NCBI RefSeq assembly: GCF_005862305.2
Contig: NZ_CP054021.1
Coordinates: 3,512,501 to 3,576,500, forward strand
Source: Rhizobium indicum
GTDB taxonomy: Bacteria; Pseudomonadota; Alphaproteobacteria; Rhizobiales; Rhizobiaceae
Direction of reading: 5' to 3'
DNA: 64,000 nt
Made by a program: the position numbers and the translations under genes. Under the pieces are notes generated by a model. That model was not told the DNA's origin, did not search any database, and was given only the letters and a program-made list of their open reading frames with translations. How positions within the stretch are numbered: position 1 is the first letter of the stretch; the number at the start of each line of letters is the position of its first letter. Shown here piece by piece: positions 54,911 to 64,000 of the stretch.

Positions 54911-54920
54911 TTAACCATAA
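54911..54920 (+). promoter_or_regulatory. CtrA-like half site upstream of pal
   Basis: TTAACCATAA, identical to the ten bases upstream of tolQ (50522-50531), 71 bases before the pal start. This suggests pal has its own promoter with the same regulator. Confidence 0.4.
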
Positions 54921-54990
54921 ACTTTGAGGGGCGGTTAACCGAGTGCGGTTACTGTCCGGAAACCCTGATGAAATCGCAAGGAGACCGGCC

Positions 54991-55524
54991 ATGAGCCGAA
55001 TTCATACCCCGGCAATGAGCCGCATGCAGAATTTCGCCCGCAACCCCGTCATGATCGCGCTTATCGCCGGCCTTGCGCTCTCAAGCTGCGCCAAGAAGCC
55101 GCCGAACAGCGCCGGCGACCTCGGCCTCGGCACCGGTGCTGGCGGCGCTGCAACGCCGGGCTCGGCCCAGGACTTCACGGTCAATGTCGGCGACCGCATC
55201 TTCTTCGATACCGACTCCTCGTCGATCCGCGCCGATGCTTCGCAGACGCTCGACCGTCAGGCGCAGTGGCTCGGCCGCTACCCGAACTACCAGATCACCG
55301 TCGAAGGCCATGCCGACGAACGCGGCACGCGCGAATATAACCTCGCGCTCGGCGCCCGCCGTGCGGCTGCCGCCAAGGACTATCTCGCTTCGCGCGGCGT
55401 ACCGGCGCAGCGCCTGAAGACGATCTCCTACGGCAAGGAACGTCCGGTCGCCGTCTGCGACGATATTTCCTGCTGGTCGCAGAATCGTCGCGCGGTTACC
55501 GTGCTTGGCGGCGCCGGCATGTAA
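54991..55524 (+). CDS. pal: Peptidoglycan-associated lipoprotein Pal
   Basis: A 177-residue lipoprotein. The signal ends in the lipobox L-S-S-C (Cys33). The OmpA-like domain has F-F-D-T-D-S-S-S-I, V-E-G-H-A-D-E-R-G-T-R-E-Y-N-L-A-L-G-x-R-R-A and a final R-R-A-V. Pal ties the outer membrane to peptidoglycan and helps invaginate it at division. The ATG at 54991 has AAGGAGA eight bases upstream. A terminator follows. Confidence 0.96.
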   Translation: MSRIHTPAMSRMQNFARNPVMIALIAGLALSSCAKKPPNSAGDLGLGTGAGGAATPGSAQDFTVNVGDRIFFDTDSSSIRADASQTLDRQAQWLGRYPNYQITVEGHADERGTREYNLALGARRAAAAKDYLASRGVPAQRLKTISYGKERPVAVCDDISCWSQNRRAVTVLGGAGM

Positions 55525-55553
55525 TTGCCGAGCAACAATTCGCTTTTTCGACA

Positions 55554-55585
55554 GGCGGTCCCATCAGGGACCGCCTTTTCTTTTT
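55554..55585 (+). terminator. Rho-independent terminator of pal
   Basis: GGCGGTCCC / GGGACCGCC stem with an ATCA loop followed by TTTTCTTTTT, 30 bases after the pal stop. Confidence 0.92.
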
Positions 55586-55687
55586 GACCACACTTTGGCC
55601 AGACTCCGTTGCTTTTTGAAAGCAATTGGAAAAGTCTCCTGTTCGTGCCATCGAGGTGCGAAGAATCACTGGGACAGGACGATACAT

Positions 55688-56674
55688 ATGAAGAAACTTG
55701 TCGTGGCAGGCATGCTGTGCCTCGCGGCTGTGACCGGAAGCGAACGGGCGGCCTATTCCGCCTCGTTCTTCGGGCTACATCTCGGCGGCCGATCCGCGGA
55801 AAACCAGGCGGCGCCGCCCGTCGTCAAGGTGCAGAGCGGCGACGCGGAGGTCCGCGTGCAGCAGCTCGAAGAGCAGCTGCGGCAGCTGAACGGCCGGATC
55901 GAGGAGATGAGCTTTCAGCTTCTGCAGATGCAGGAGACCATCCGCAAGCAGCAGGAAGACAATGAATTCCGCTTCCAGCAGCTCGAAAAGACCGGCGCAG
56001 GCGGTGCCGTCAAGGCCCCTGTCAAGAAGAGCGAGACCGATGCCGCTCCGGCAGCCTCCGGCGGGGACGACATTGCCAAGGTGATCCAAGCACCGCAGGG
56101 AGCCGAAACGGCTCCCTCCACCAGCGTGCCGGAGAATAGCGGCCTCGGCCAACCGCCGAAGGAGCTCGGCTCAATCGATTTCGATCAGAACGGCAATCCG
56201 ATCGGCGGAAGCGTCGACGAAAATGCCACGATCGGTTCCGGGCCGATTCCCGATGCCAATACCAAAACGCCGCAGCAGACCGCCTCGCTTGGGAGCGAGG
56301 CCGACCAGTACAAGGCCGCCTATGGCCACGTGCTATCCGGCGATTACAGCACGGCCGAACAGGAATTCACGCAGTATATCACCCGCTACCCGAGCAGCGC
56401 GCGGGCGGCGGACGCCAATTTCTGGCTCGGCGAAGCGCTCTATTCGCAGGGCAAGTACAATGAGGCGGCCAAGACCTTCCTCAATGCGCATCAGAAATAC
56501 GGCACATCGGAAAAGGCGCCGGAAATGCTGCTGAAGCTCGGCATGTCGCTTGCGGCCCTCGACAATAACGAGACGGCCTGTGCGACGCTGCGCGAAGTGT
56601 CGAAGCGTTATCCAAAGGCTTCGCGTGCCGTCATAAGCAAGGTTGCGAGCGAACAGAAGCGCCTCTCCTGCTAA
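55688..56674 (+). CDS. cpoB: Cell division coordinator CpoB (YbgF)
   Basis: A 328-residue periplasmic protein. Signal peptide about 1-25; a coiled coil at about 50-95 (V-Q-Q-L-E-E-Q-L-R-Q-L-N-G-R-I-E-E-M); a variable linker; then C-terminal TPR repeats from about 200 (Y-K-A-A-Y-G-H-V-L-S-G-D-Y and A-N-F-W-L-G-E-A-L-Y-S-Q-G-K-Y). In E. coli CpoB links Tol-Pal to peptidoglycan synthesis. It is separated from pal by a terminator, so it probably has its own promoter. Confidence 0.92.
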   Translation: MKKLVVAGMLCLAAVTGSERAAYSASFFGLHLGGRSAENQAAPPVVKVQSGDAEVRVQQLEEQLRQLNGRIEEMSFQLLQMQETIRKQQEDNEFRFQQLEKTGAGGAVKAPVKKSETDAAPAASGGDDIAKVIQAPQGAETAPSTSVPENSGLGQPPKELGSIDFDQNGNPIGGSVDENATIGSGPIPDANTKTPQQTASLGSEADQYKAAYGHVLSGDYSTAEQEFTQYITRYPSSARAADANFWLGEALYSQGKYNEAAKTFLNAHQKYGTSEKAPEMLLKLGMSLAALDNNETACATLREVSKRYPKASRAVISKVASEQKRLSC

Positions 56675-56685
56675 GGTCTTCCGGA

Positions 56686-58143
56686 ATGTCTCCGGAAGCC
56701 GCATTGCCTCAACTGGCGATCCTCCAGTTTCTCACGTCGCTTCAAAGCCCCGCACGCATTCTCGTCGCGATATCAGGCGGCAGCGATTCCACCGGCCTGC
56801 TTCTTCTGCTCGATGAAGCCGTGAAGGCCGCGCCCCATCTCAAGATTTCCCTTTGCGCTGCAACCGTTGATCATGCGTTGCGCGCCGGCTCCGCAGACGA
56901 GGCGCGTAAAGTCGCAGTCCTTTGCGCATCGCTCGGCATTCCCCACATCATCATGATCTGGCAGGGCGACAAGCCGAAAACCGGCATCATGGCTGCGGCC
57001 CGAGAGGCACGCTACGGCCTGCTTGCGACCGCCGCCAATGACTTCAAAGCCGATCTCATTGTTACGGGGCATACGTTCGACGACCAGCGCGAAACGCTTG
57101 CCATGCGTGGGATGCGAACGGAGCAGGTTTCGACCGGTATTGCAGATGCGGTGCTCTTCGACCGGCGGTTCTGGATTTTACGGCCGCTTCTTTTTTCCAC
57201 GCGGGCAGATATTCGCGCGTTCCTGAAGGAGCGGGGCGTGCCGTGGATCGACGATCCCAGCAACGAGGATATGAAGTACGAGCGCGTGCGGACGCGCCGG
57301 CAGCTTTCGGCCGATGCCGGTGCTGAGAGGAATATCCGCGCAGCCTGGGAAGAGCGACTGGCTCTTTCAACCAAGGGGGCAGAGTGGCTGGATCGTCACC
57401 TCACGCTTCACGGCGGTCTGCTCGGGCAGGTGATGCCTGATGGGTTGCGGCAGGACCGCGCAGTCCTCGACTATGTGCTCGCCCGTCTGGCAGCCATTTT
57501 CGGTGGGCGGCCATTCGTGCCGGGGAGGGGGCAGATGGAGCGGGTTCTCACATTTGCCACCGGCAGCGGGCTTGGACGAATGACCGCCGGCAGGGTGGTG
57601 TTCGATCTCAGGCGCGACGGGCTTTATCTGGCGCGCGAGAGCCGGGGGATATCGCCGCTGGTATTGCGGCGCGGCGAGGCCGGGGTTTGGGATGGCAGGT
57701 TCGGGGCCGTAAATAGGTCTGGAACGACTATAGGGGTGGAAGCCCAGGCCGGACACTCCCTCATTCCTGTGTTCGTCACAGGAATCCAGCCACCGCGCGT
57801 CGGCGCGGTGAATGACTCAACAATGCGTGAAGAGTCTCCCGCGCCCAAGGACTTGGGCGCGCTGGATTCCTGTGACGAGCACAGGAATGAGGGAGGGTTG
57901 GGCAGGGCCCTTCCCAAGGGGGCATGGAGGCGCGCCATCGCTTCGGCGCCAGTTATATTTGCCAAAGGGGATCTTTTATCTCCAGAATCCGCCGGAGCAA
58001 TCGAACTGACACCCTATTTCGCACCCTTCGACCGCTTTTTGACACGATTTGACTTCATCTTTGCGAATAGGCTTTCGGCGGTTTTCGCGACGGCGCCCTA
58101 TGCGAGGCTGCCTTTAAGAAGTATTGACGGAAAAACCATCTGA
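56686..58143 (+). CDS. tilS: tRNA(Ile) lysidine synthetase TilS, with an in-frame repeat insert
   Basis: A 485-residue N-type ATP pyrophosphatase. The P-loop I-S-G-G-S-D-S-T is at residues 29-36, with V-D-H-A-L-R and G-H-T-F-D-D-Q-R-E-T further on. It converts the wobble C of tRNA-Ile2 to lysidine, an essential step. Residues about 357-403 (from I-P-V-F-V-T-G-I-Q to D-E-H-R-N-E-G-G) are encoded by a 140-base palindromic repeat and do not look like TilS; they lie in the C-terminal region, away from the catalytic core. The frame is kept, so the enzyme is probably active with an extra loop. Confidence 0.9.
   Translation: MSPEAALPQLAILQFLTSLQSPARILVAISGGSDSTGLLLLLDEAVKAAPHLKISLCAATVDHALRAGSADEARKVAVLCASLGIPHIIMIWQGDKPKTGIMAAAREARYGLLATAANDFKADLIVTGHTFDDQRETLAMRGMRTEQVSTGIADAVLFDRRFWILRPLLFSTRADIRAFLKERGVPWIDDPSNEDMKYERVRTRRQLSADAGAERNIRAAWEERLALSTKGAEWLDRHLTLHGGLLGQVMPDGLRQDRAVLDYVLARLAAIFGGRPFVPGRGQMERVLTFATGSGLGRMTAGRVVFDLRRDGLYLARESRGISPLVLRRGEAGVWDGRFGAVNRSGTTIGVEAQAGHSLIPVFVTGIQPPRVGAVNDSTMREESPAPKDLGALDSCDEHRNEGGLGRALPKGAWRRAIASAPVIFAKGDLLSPESAGAIELTPYFAPFDRFLTRFDFIFANRLSAVFATAPYARLPLRSIDGKTI
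57756..57895. repeat. Palindromic repeat inserted within tilS
   Basis: Two 35-base arms (57756-57790 and 57861-57895), reverse complements with a single mismatch, each containing CATTCCTGTG and ACAGGAAT. Between them are two smaller hairpins, ACCGCG..CGCGGT and GCGCCCAAG..CTTGGGCGC. The whole element is read through in the tilS frame. Confidence 0.92.
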
Positions 58144-58239
58144 CTTAGGGGATCGCCTTGGCAATCGCACGGCGCAACCCTATGTTAGAAACGAATAAGA
58201 CGGTCGCCATGAGGCGGCTGTTCCATGCTGGGGAGTTCA

Positions 58240-60171
58240 ATGAACCCTAACTTACGTAATTTCGCCTTGTGGGCGATCATAGCGCTTCTGCTGATCGCCC
58301 TTTTCAGTATGTTTCAGACGGCGCCGGCGCAAACGGGCTCCCGTGAAATCCCTTATTCGCAGTTTCTGCGTGAGGTCGATGCGGGCCGTGTGAAGGACGT
58401 CGTGGTCACGGGCAACCGTCTCTCCGGAAGCTATGTTGAAAATGGCACCACCTTCCAGACCTATTCGCCTGTGATTGACGACAGTCTGCTCGATCGCCTG
58501 CAGTCGAAGAATGTCTTGGTTTCCGCCCGTCCTGAAACGGACGGCTCTTCGGGTTTCCTCAGCTATCTCGGCACGCTTTTGCCGATGCTTCTGATTCTCG
58601 GCGTCTGGCTGTTCTTCATGCGGCAGATGCAGGGCGGCTCGCGCGGCGCGATGGGCTTCGGCAAATCCAAGGCCAAGCTGCTCACCGAAGCGCATGGCCG
58701 CGTGACTTTCGAAGACGTTGCCGGTGTCGACGAGGCCAAGCAGGATCTCGAAGAAATCGTCGAATTCCTGCGTGATCCGCAGAAGTTCCAGCGTCTCGGC
58801 GGCAAGATCCCGCGCGGCGTGCTGCTCGTCGGCCCTCCGGGTACCGGCAAGACGCTGCTTGCCCGCTCGGTCGCCGGCGAAGCCAATGTGCCCTTCTTCA
58901 CAATTTCGGGCTCCGACTTCGTCGAAATGTTCGTCGGCGTCGGTGCAAGCCGTGTGCGCGATATGTTCGAGCAGGCGAAGAAGAATGCGCCCTGCATCAT
59001 CTTCATCGACGAAATCGATGCCGTCGGCCGTCATCGCGGCGCCGGTCTCGGCGGCGGTAATGACGAACGCGAGCAGACGCTGAACCAGTTGCTGGTCGAA
59101 ATGGACGGCTTCGAGGCGAATGAAGGCGTGATCCTGATTGCCGCTACCAACCGTCCCGACGTTCTTGACCCGGCGCTGCTGCGTCCCGGCCGTTTCGACC
59201 GTCAGGTCGTGGTGCCGAATCCCGACATCGTCGGCCGCGAGCGCATCCTCAAGGTGCATGCCCGCAACGTTCCGCTGGCGCCGAATGTCGATCTCAAGAT
59301 CCTCGCCCGCGGTACGCCCGGTTTTTCCGGCGCCGACCTGATGAACCTCGTCAACGAAGCCGCCCTCATGGCCGCCCGCCGCAACAAGCGCGTCGTCACC
59401 ATGCAGGAATTCGAGGACGCCAAGGACAAGATCATGATGGGCGCCGAGCGCCGTTCCTCGGCGATGACCGAGGCGGAAAAGAAGCTCACCGCTTACCATG
59501 AGGCCGGACACGCCATGACCGCGCTCAATGTCGCCGTCGCCGATCCGCTGCACAAGGCGACGATCATTCCGCGCGGCCGTGCGCTCGGCATGGTCATGCA
59601 GCTTCCCGAGGGCGACCGCTACTCGATGAGCTACAAGTGGATGGTCTCACGCCTCTGCATCATGATGGGCGGCCGCGTTGCCGAAGAGCTCACCTTCGGC
59701 AAGGAGAACATCACTTCGGGTGCCTCCTCCGACATCGAGCAGGCCACGAAGCTTGCCCGCGCTATGGTCACGCAGTGGGGCTTCTCCGATCAACTCGGTC
59801 AGGTCGCCTATGGCGAGAACCAGCAGGAAGTCTTCCTCGGCCACTCGGTTTCGCAGTCGAAGAATGTTTCGGAAGCAACCGCGCAGAAGATCGACAATGA
59901 AGTGCGCCGCCTGATCGATGAAGCCTATACGCAGGCCCGCAAGATCCTGACGGAAAAGCACGACGAATTCGTCGTGCTTGCCGAAGGTCTGCTCGAATAC
60001 GAGACACTGACCGGCGAAGAGATCAAGGCGCTGATCCGCGGCGAAAAGCCTTCCCGCGATCTCGGCGATGATTCGCCGCCGAGCCGCGGCTCGGCTGTTC
60101 CGAAGGCCGGCGCACGGCCTGCCACCAAGGGTGACGAGCCCGAAGGCGGCCTCGAACCGCAGCCGCATTGA
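58240..60171 (+). CDS. ftsH: ATP-dependent membrane zinc protease FtsH
   Basis: A 643-residue AAA+ protease. Two N-terminal helices (about 8-25 and 108-128) bracket a periplasmic loop. Walker A is G-P-P-G-T-G-K-T, Walker B I-I-F-I-D-E-I-D, the second region of homology includes [20 protein letters not shown], and the zinc site is H-E-A-G-H at 420-424. It removes misassembled membrane proteins and regulators such as LpxC. GGGGAG precedes the ATG at 58240. A terminator follows. Confidence 0.97.
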   Translation: MNPNLRNFALWAIIALLLIALFSMFQTAPAQTGSREIPYSQFLREVDAGRVKDVVVTGNRLSGSYVENGTTFQTYSPVIDDSLLDRLQSKNVLVSARPETDGSSGFLSYLGTLLPMLLILGVWLFFMRQMQGGSRGAMGFGKSKAKLLTEAHGRVTFEDVAGVDEAKQDLEEIVEFLRDPQKFQRLGGKIPRGVLLVGPPGTGKTLLARSVAGEANVPFFTISGSDFVEMFVGVGASRVRDMFEQAKKNAPCIIFIDEIDAVGRHRGAGLGGGNDEREQTLNQLLVEMDGFEANEGVILIAATNRPDVLDPALLRPGRFDRQVVVPNPDIVGRERILKVHARNVPLAPNVDLKILARGTPGFSGADLMNLVNEAALMAARRNKRVVTMQEFEDAKDKIMMGAERRSSAMTEAEKKLTAYHEAGHAMTALNVAVADPLHKATIIPRGRALGMVMQLPEGDRYSMSYKWMVSRLCIMMGGRVAEELTFGKENITSGASSDIEQATKLARAMVTQWGFSDQLGQVAYGENQQEVFLGHSVSQSKNVSEATAQKIDNEVRRLIDEAYTQARKILTEKHDEFVVLAEGLLEYETLTGEEIKALIRGEKPSRDLGDDSPPSRGSAVPKAGARPATKGDEPEGGLEPQPH

Positions 60172-60191
60172 ACAGCGGCACTACCTTGAAC

Positions 60192-60229
60192 AAGGCCGGA
60201 TTTCCGAAGTGGGAGATCCGGCCTTTTCT
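60192..60229 (+). terminator. Rho-independent terminator of ftsH
   Basis: AAGGCCGGAT / ATCCGGCCTT stem, 14-base loop, followed by a short T run, 20 bases after the stop codon. Confidence 0.85.
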
Positions 60230-60412
60230 ATTGGTAACGGGATATAATCATTTTTCTTGCTAATTTACGTGCTGATCGCCGCATTTTGTGGCATTCCGCT
60301 GAATTGAGGCGAGCATGAATCACGCTCCTGGATTGACGACATTCCACTGAAGCCGGATTCGCTTGGAACGATGCGCTGCCTTGAATGGCGCGCGGAAAGC
60401 ACAGGAGTGCAG

Positions 60413-61765
60413 ATGAAGAGACGCTATTTCGGTACGGACGGCATTCGCGGCCAATCCAACGTCTTCCCGATGACGCCGGATCTCGCCATGCGGGTCGGCA
60501 TTGCCGCCGGTACGATCTTCCGCCGCGGCAATCACCGCCACCGCGTCGTCATCGGCAAGGATACGCGCCTTTCCGGCTATATGCTGGAGAACGCCATGGT
60601 CGCGGGCTTCACGGCCGCGGGTCTCGACGCCTTTATTCTCGGCCCGATCCCGACACCAGCTGTTGCCATGCTGACACGCTCGCTGCGTGCCGACCTCGGC
60701 GTGATGATCTCCGCTTCGCACAATCCTTACGAGGATAACGGCATCAAGCTCTTCGGCCCTGATGGCTACAAGCTGTCCGACGACATCGAGGCCGAGATCG
60801 AGGATCTGCTCGAAAAGGACCTGAATGCGCAGCTTGCCAAATCCGACGACATCGGCCGCGCCAAGCGTGTCGACGGCGTGCATGACCGCTATATCGAACA
60901 TGCCAAGCGTACGCTGCCGCGCGACGTGACACTGCAAGGCCTGAGGATCGCGATCGATTGCGCCAATGGGGCTGCCTACAAGGTGGCGCCGGCAGTGCTC
61001 TGGGAGCTCGGCGCCGAGGTCGTCACCATCGGCAACGAGCCGAACGGCACCAACATCAATCTCAATTGCGGCTCCACCAGCCCCGTCGCGTTGCAGAAGA
61101 AGGTCGATGAGGTGCGCGCCGATATTGGCATCGCCCTCGATGGCGATGCGGACCGCGTCATCATCGTCGACGAGAACGGCTCGATCGTCGACGGCGACCA
61201 GCTGATGGCAGTCATCGCCGAGAGCTGGGCCGAAAGCCAGCAGCTGCGCGGCAATGGTATCGTTGCGACCGTCATGTCCAATCTCGGCCTCGAGCGTTTC
61301 CTCGAGGATAAGGGCCTCGGCCTTGCCCGAACGAAGGTCGGGGACCGTTATGTCGTCGAGCATATGCGCCAGCACAATTACAATGTCGGCGGCGAGCAGT
61401 CCGGCCACATCGTGCTTTCGGACTACGGCACCACCGGCGACGGTCTCGTTGCCGCCCTGCAGATCCTGGCCGCGGTCAAGCGCACCGGCCGGACCGTCAG
61501 CGAGGTCTGCCGCCGCTTCGTGCCGGTGCCGCAGCTCCTGCGCAATGTCCGCATCAGCGGCGGCAAGCCGCTGGAGGATATCCAGGTGCAGAAGGCGATC
61601 GCCGATGCCGAAGCCGAGCTTGCCAGGAACGGCCGCCTCGTCATCCGCCCCTCGGGCACCGAGCCGCTGATCCGCGTCATGGCCGAAGGTGACGACCGCG
61701 CCCAGATCGAACGCATCGTCAACGAGTTGATCGGCACGATCTCGAACGTCCGGACCGCCGCCTGA
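60413..61765 (+). CDS. glmM: Phosphoglucosamine mutase GlmM
   Basis: A 450-residue mutase converting glucosamine 6-phosphate to the 1-phosphate for UDP-GlcNAc. [10 protein letters not shown] at the start, the phosphoserine loop M-I-S-A-S-H-N-P (Ser102), the magnesium loop D-G-D-A-D-R near residue 243, the sugar loop G-G-E-Q-S-G-H and the phosphate site R-P-S-G-T-E-P are all intact. CAGGAG lies before the ATG at 60413. The ftsH-glmM order is standard in proteobacteria, although two terminators here make them separate units. Confidence 0.97.
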   Translation: MKRRYFGTDGIRGQSNVFPMTPDLAMRVGIAAGTIFRRGNHRHRVVIGKDTRLSGYMLENAMVAGFTAAGLDAFILGPIPTPAVAMLTRSLRADLGVMISASHNPYEDNGIKLFGPDGYKLSDDIEAEIEDLLEKDLNAQLAKSDDIGRAKRVDGVHDRYIEHAKRTLPRDVTLQGLRIAIDCANGAAYKVAPAVLWELGAEVVTIGNEPNGTNINLNCGSTSPVALQKKVDEVRADIGIALDGDADRVIIVDENGSIVDGDQLMAVIAESWAESQQLRGNGIVATVMSNLGLERFLEDKGLGLARTKVGDRYVVEHMRQHNYNVGGEQSGHIVLSDYGTTGDGLVAALQILAAVKRTGRTVSEVCRRFVPVPQLLRNVRISGGKPLEDIQVQKAIADAEAELARNGRLVIRPSGTEPLIRVMAEGDDRAQIERIVNELIGTISNVRTAA

Positions 61766-61787
61766 TTTTTCGGGACGAAATGTCAAA

Positions 61788-61814
61788 AGCCGGTACGCAA
61801 GTGCCGGCTTTTTC
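61788..61814 (+). terminator. Rho-independent terminator of glmM
   Basis: AAGCCGG / CCGGCTT arms with a CGCAAG-centred loop followed by TTTTT, 22 bases after the stop codon. Confidence 0.88.
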
Positions 61815-61865
61815 GCTATTGGCGCCTGCGGTTCGAAGATCCACTCCGCATTCAAAGGAAATATC

Positions 61866-62105
61866 ATGAAAAAATTGGTGCGCCTGCTGCTGACGATCGC
61901 TCTCGCATTCGTCGTCTTTACCGGTTTCCGCTGGTACCGCTACATCACCAACACCGACAGCCCTTACGATGAAATCGGCATCACGCTCAACAACGCCGTG
62001 CCAGGCCCGATCAATGCCTGGGGCTGTGCCAAGCTCAAAACGACCTTTGGCAGCTCCTTGCCCCCGTATGGCTGCGCCGCCGAAAACGCGACGCAATGGA
62101 AGTGA
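61866..62105 (+). CDS. Hypothetical small exported or membrane-anchored protein
   Basis: A 79-residue protein with a basic start (M-K-K-L-V-R) and a hydrophobic helix to about residue 20, a signal anchor or uncleaved signal. The outer part has two cysteines (W-G-C-A-K and Y-G-C-A-A) that could form a disulfide in the periplasm. AAAGGAAATATC before the ATG supports translation. Family not recognised. Confidence 0.75.
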   Translation: MKKLVRLLLTIALAFVVFTGFRWYRYITNTDSPYDEIGITLNNAVPGPINAWGCAKLKTTFGSSLPPYGCAAENATQWK

Positions 62106-62401
62106 CAGCAGGATTTGTCGATTGGAGCAGCCGATCGACCTGACGGCGAAGGAGCCGACCCAGCGATTTGACGAGGCGGGGTTCATGGCGTTGCAGCTGG
62201 CGGTCTTTAGGGAGTCCGGCGGCTGCCAGCCTCAGCCTAGCTTCACGATATCGAGGAATTTGCCGCCAATCTCTCTCTTAACGTTTCTTCCCATTTATAG
62301 TTAAGCAGCTTTTAACGTTTCCAATTCATTATCCATACGAAGCGTACCAGATTGGCGGCGATTGAGCCTGCCGACGCAAACGGGATTTTGGAGTGGGATC
62401 C

Positions 62402-63238
62402 ATGAAAACAAGCTTGTCCGGCATCTTCGCCGCATTGTTGATCGCGACAAACGCCTATTCCGCGGACTTCGCCCCTGCCGAGCCTATCCCGGAGCAGCCG
62501 CCTGAGGTGACCGTCACCGAAGCGACCGGCTGGTACCTGCGCGGCGATGTCGGCTATGCCTTCACCGATCTGCGCGGCGCCCGCTATTTCCAGGGCAGCA
62601 ACGCCACGGAGGTCGATTTCGACCGTGCCGACCTGGACGACGCATGGACGGTCGGCGGCGGTGTCGGTTATCAGATCAACAGCTATCTGCGCACCGATCT
62701 GACCTTCGACTATCTCACCCAGGCAGATTTCAAGGGCTCGACGGTTGGGCAGTGCGGCTTTCCGCTGGTGGACTGCACCTCGAGCGACCGCTCTTCGCTG
62801 ACAGCCTATACGCTGCTCGCCAATGCCTATGTCGATCTCGGCACCTACGGCTACGTCACGCCTTATGTCGGCGCCGGTATCGGTGGTTCTTACGTGAAGT
62901 GGAAGAACCTGCGCAACGTCGCCTGCGCCGATGACGGCAGCTTCTGCGACGACCAGGTCACCCATGGCGGCAAGGGCAACTGGCGCTTTACCTACGCCCT
63001 CATGGCCGGCGCTTCGATCGACGTGACCTGCAACGTCAAGGCCGATGTCGGCTATCGCTACCTGCATATCGACGGCGGCAACATGTTCGGCTATGCCGAC
63101 AATGGCGGCCCGGGCCGCGACAAGGGTCTCAGCGTTCACGAAGCCCGCGTCGGTGCCCGCTATCTCTTCGGCGGCTGCGCCCAGGCGAGCTACGAACCGC
63201 CGCCGGAAATCCCGCTGCAGCAGCCTGTCTACAAGTAA
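62402..63238 (+). CDS. Outer membrane beta-barrel protein (Omp25/RopB-like)
   Basis: A 278-residue outer membrane protein with a 20-residue signal peptide (N-A-Y-S-A). A short proline/glutamate-rich segment precedes an eight-stranded barrel with W-Y-L-R-G-D-V-G-Y-A-F, G-G-G-V-G-Y-Q-I-N, T-P-Y-V-G-A-G-I-G-G-S-Y-V and a C-terminal G-A-R-Y-L-F-G. Two cysteine pairs lie in outer loops. GGAG stands nine bases before the ATG. It resembles Brucella/Rhizobium Omp25-type proteins, but the exact orthologue cannot be named. A terminator follows. Confidence 0.87.
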   Translation: MKTSLSGIFAALLIATNAYSADFAPAEPIPEQPPEVTVTEATGWYLRGDVGYAFTDLRGARYFQGSNATEVDFDRADLDDAWTVGGGVGYQINSYLRTDLTFDYLTQADFKGSTVGQCGFPLVDCTSSDRSSLTAYTLLANAYVDLGTYGYVTPYVGAGIGGSYVKWKNLRNVACADDGSFCDDQVTHGGKGNWRFTYALMAGASIDVTCNVKADVGYRYLHIDGGNMFGYADNGGPGRDKGLSVHEARVGARYLFGGCAQASYEPPPEIPLQQPVYK

Positions 63239-63258
63239 GTCCAATTCCCAGACATTTG

Positions 63259-63285
63259 AAAGCCGCCCCCAACCGGGCGGCTTTT
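63259..63285 (+). terminator. Rho-independent terminator of the outer membrane protein gene
   Basis: AAGCCGCCC / GGGCGGCTT stem with a CCAACC-type loop and a T-run, 20 bases after the stop. Confidence 0.88.
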
Positions 63286-63384
63286 CGTATTGCGGCCCTA
63301 CCGCCCTGCGTCAAAATATGTTCCGCCCGCGACACTTCGATCTTGACTATGACGCGCCGGATCCATACACACGGCGGCGGGACA

Positions 63385-63422
63385 CCCTTCCCCAACGAAG
63401 GGCTTTCTATCTGAGAGGATAG
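63385..63422 (+). promoter_or_regulatory. serC leader RNA motif
   Basis: Two tandem hairpins directly before serC: CCCTTC / GAAGGG with a six-base loop, then CTATC / GATAG enclosing the GAGAGG ribosome site. It fits the conserved serC RNA motif described upstream of serC in alphaproteobacteria; the second hairpin could hide the ribosome site. Confidence 0.65.
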
Positions 63423-63426
63423 CATC

Positions 63427-64000
63427 ATGGCGAAGACCGCAAAGCCGGACATCCGTCCGCACAATACCCATTTTTCTTCTGGCCCCTGCTCGAAGCGCCC
63501 CGGTTGGTCGCTCGAAGCCCTTTCCGACGCGGCCCTTGGCCGTTCGCACCGCGCGAAGGTCGGCAAGGCCAAGCTCAAGCAGGCCATCGACCTTACCCGT
63601 GAAATTCTCGAAGTGCCGGCGGATTACCGCATCGGCATCGTTCCGGCGTCCGACACCGGCGCCGTCGAAATGGCGCTCTGGTCGCTGCTTGGCGAACGTG
63701 GCGTCGATATGCTCGCCTGGGAAAGCTTCGGCGCCGGCTGGGTCACCGATGTCGTCAAGCAGCTGAAGCTCAAGGATGTGCGCAAGCTCGAAGCCGGCTA
63801 CGGCGAGCTTCCCGATCTCTCCGCCGTCGATTTCGACCGTGATGTCGTCTTCACCTGGAACGGCACCACCTCGGGCGTGCGCGTGCCGAACGCCGCTTTC
63901 ATCCCTGATAACCGCAAGGGCCTGACGATCTGCGACGCCACCTCGGCCGCTTTCGCGCAGGAACTCGATTTCGCGAAGCTCGACGTCGTCACCTTCTCCT
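63427..64000 (+). CDS. serC: Phosphoserine aminotransferase, N-terminal part
   Basis: 191 codons to the window's end; the gene continues beyond. It is a fold-type I PLP enzyme of serine synthesis that makes phosphoserine from phosphohydroxypyruvate. Visible: [34 protein letters not shown] and the W-N-G-T-T-S-G-V-R segment; the PLP-binding lysine lies further on. It is the larger alphaproteobacterial form. The start at 63427 follows the leader hairpins; serA normally comes next. Confidence 0.95.
   Translation, partial: MAKTAKPDIRPHNTHFSSGPCSKRPGWSLEALSDAALGRSHRAKVGKAKLKQAIDLTREILEVPADYRIGIVPASDTGAVEMALWSLLGERGVDMLAWESFGAGWVTDVVKQLKLKDVRKLEAGYGELPDLSAVDFDRDVVFTWNGTTSGVRVPNAAFIPDNRKGLTICDATSAAFAQELDFAKLDVVTFS

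Noticed and set aside
1..64000. CRISPR arrays, prophage, insertion sequences, tRNA and rRNA genes
   Set aside because: No regularly spaced direct repeats, integrase or transposase genes, or cloverleaf sequences were seen by eye on either strand.

Overview
The window reads as the main chromosome of a fast-growing rhizobium, most likely Rhizobium of the leguminosarum/etli group. The GC content is high. Gene order and content fit this: tkt-gap-pgk-class I aldolase, a lpiA-acvB lysyl-phosphatidylglycerol locus, sqdB-sqdD-sqdC for sulfolipid, ruvCAB, the tol-pal cluster followed by tilS-ftsH-glmM, and several short palindromic repeats of the kind that pepper rhizobial genomes. I see no prophage, IS element, CRISPR array, rRNA or tRNA.

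Layout. 1-5.7 kb: end of an OmpA/MotB-type protein, an ECF sigma factor with its DGPF/YCII partner, a YegP-like protein, an orphan TctC-type binding protein and an ABC exporter. 5.7-10 kb: rpmE, rcdA, a candidate small RNA with CtrA boxes on both sides, an MFS permease, a 54-residue membrane protein and PhzF. 10-20.5 kb: lower glycolysis and pentose phosphate genes (fba, pgk, gap, tkt) with a CPA1 antiporter, then a DUF4164 protein, zapA and 6S RNA. 20.5-28.7 kb: mixed metabolic and regulatory genes (phytase-like esterase, epimerase, XRE, ArsR/SRPBCC pair, 6-phosphogluconate dehydrogenase, MscS channel, DoxX).

28.9-38 kb: the lpiA-acvB lipid pair, DinB, Nudix and phosphoesterase genes, and the ruv operon, which carries an AbrB/PIN toxin-antitoxin pair between ruvA and ruvB. 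38-46.4 kb: a chemoreceptor, a flavin oxidoreductase, yebC, a PNPOx-like protein, a metallo-hydrolase and the ymdB/5-formyl-THF cyclo-ligase pair. 46.4-49.8 kb: sqdBDC. 49.9-56.7 kb: ybgC-tolQRA-(extra TolA domain III protein)-tolB-pal-cpoB. 56.7-64 kb: tilS interrupted in frame by a palindromic repeat, ftsH, glmM, a small secreted protein, an outer membrane protein and the start of serC behind a serC-type leader.

Main points for a second look: (1) a free-standing secreted TolA domain III paralogue between tolA and tolB, with both it and the tolA 3' end lower in GC; (2) a toxin-antitoxin pair inside the ruv operon whose toxin stop codon overlaps the ruvB start; (3) a structured candidate sRNA of about 100 nt upstream of rcdA with two perfect TTAA-N7-TTAA CtrA boxes; (4) a 140-bp palindromic repeat translated as about 47 residues inside TilS; (5) three copies of one small hairpin repeat and two copies of a larger mosaic repeat; (6) a 33-bp palindrome upstream of the class I aldolase. 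All similarities are recognised by eye; no database search was run.
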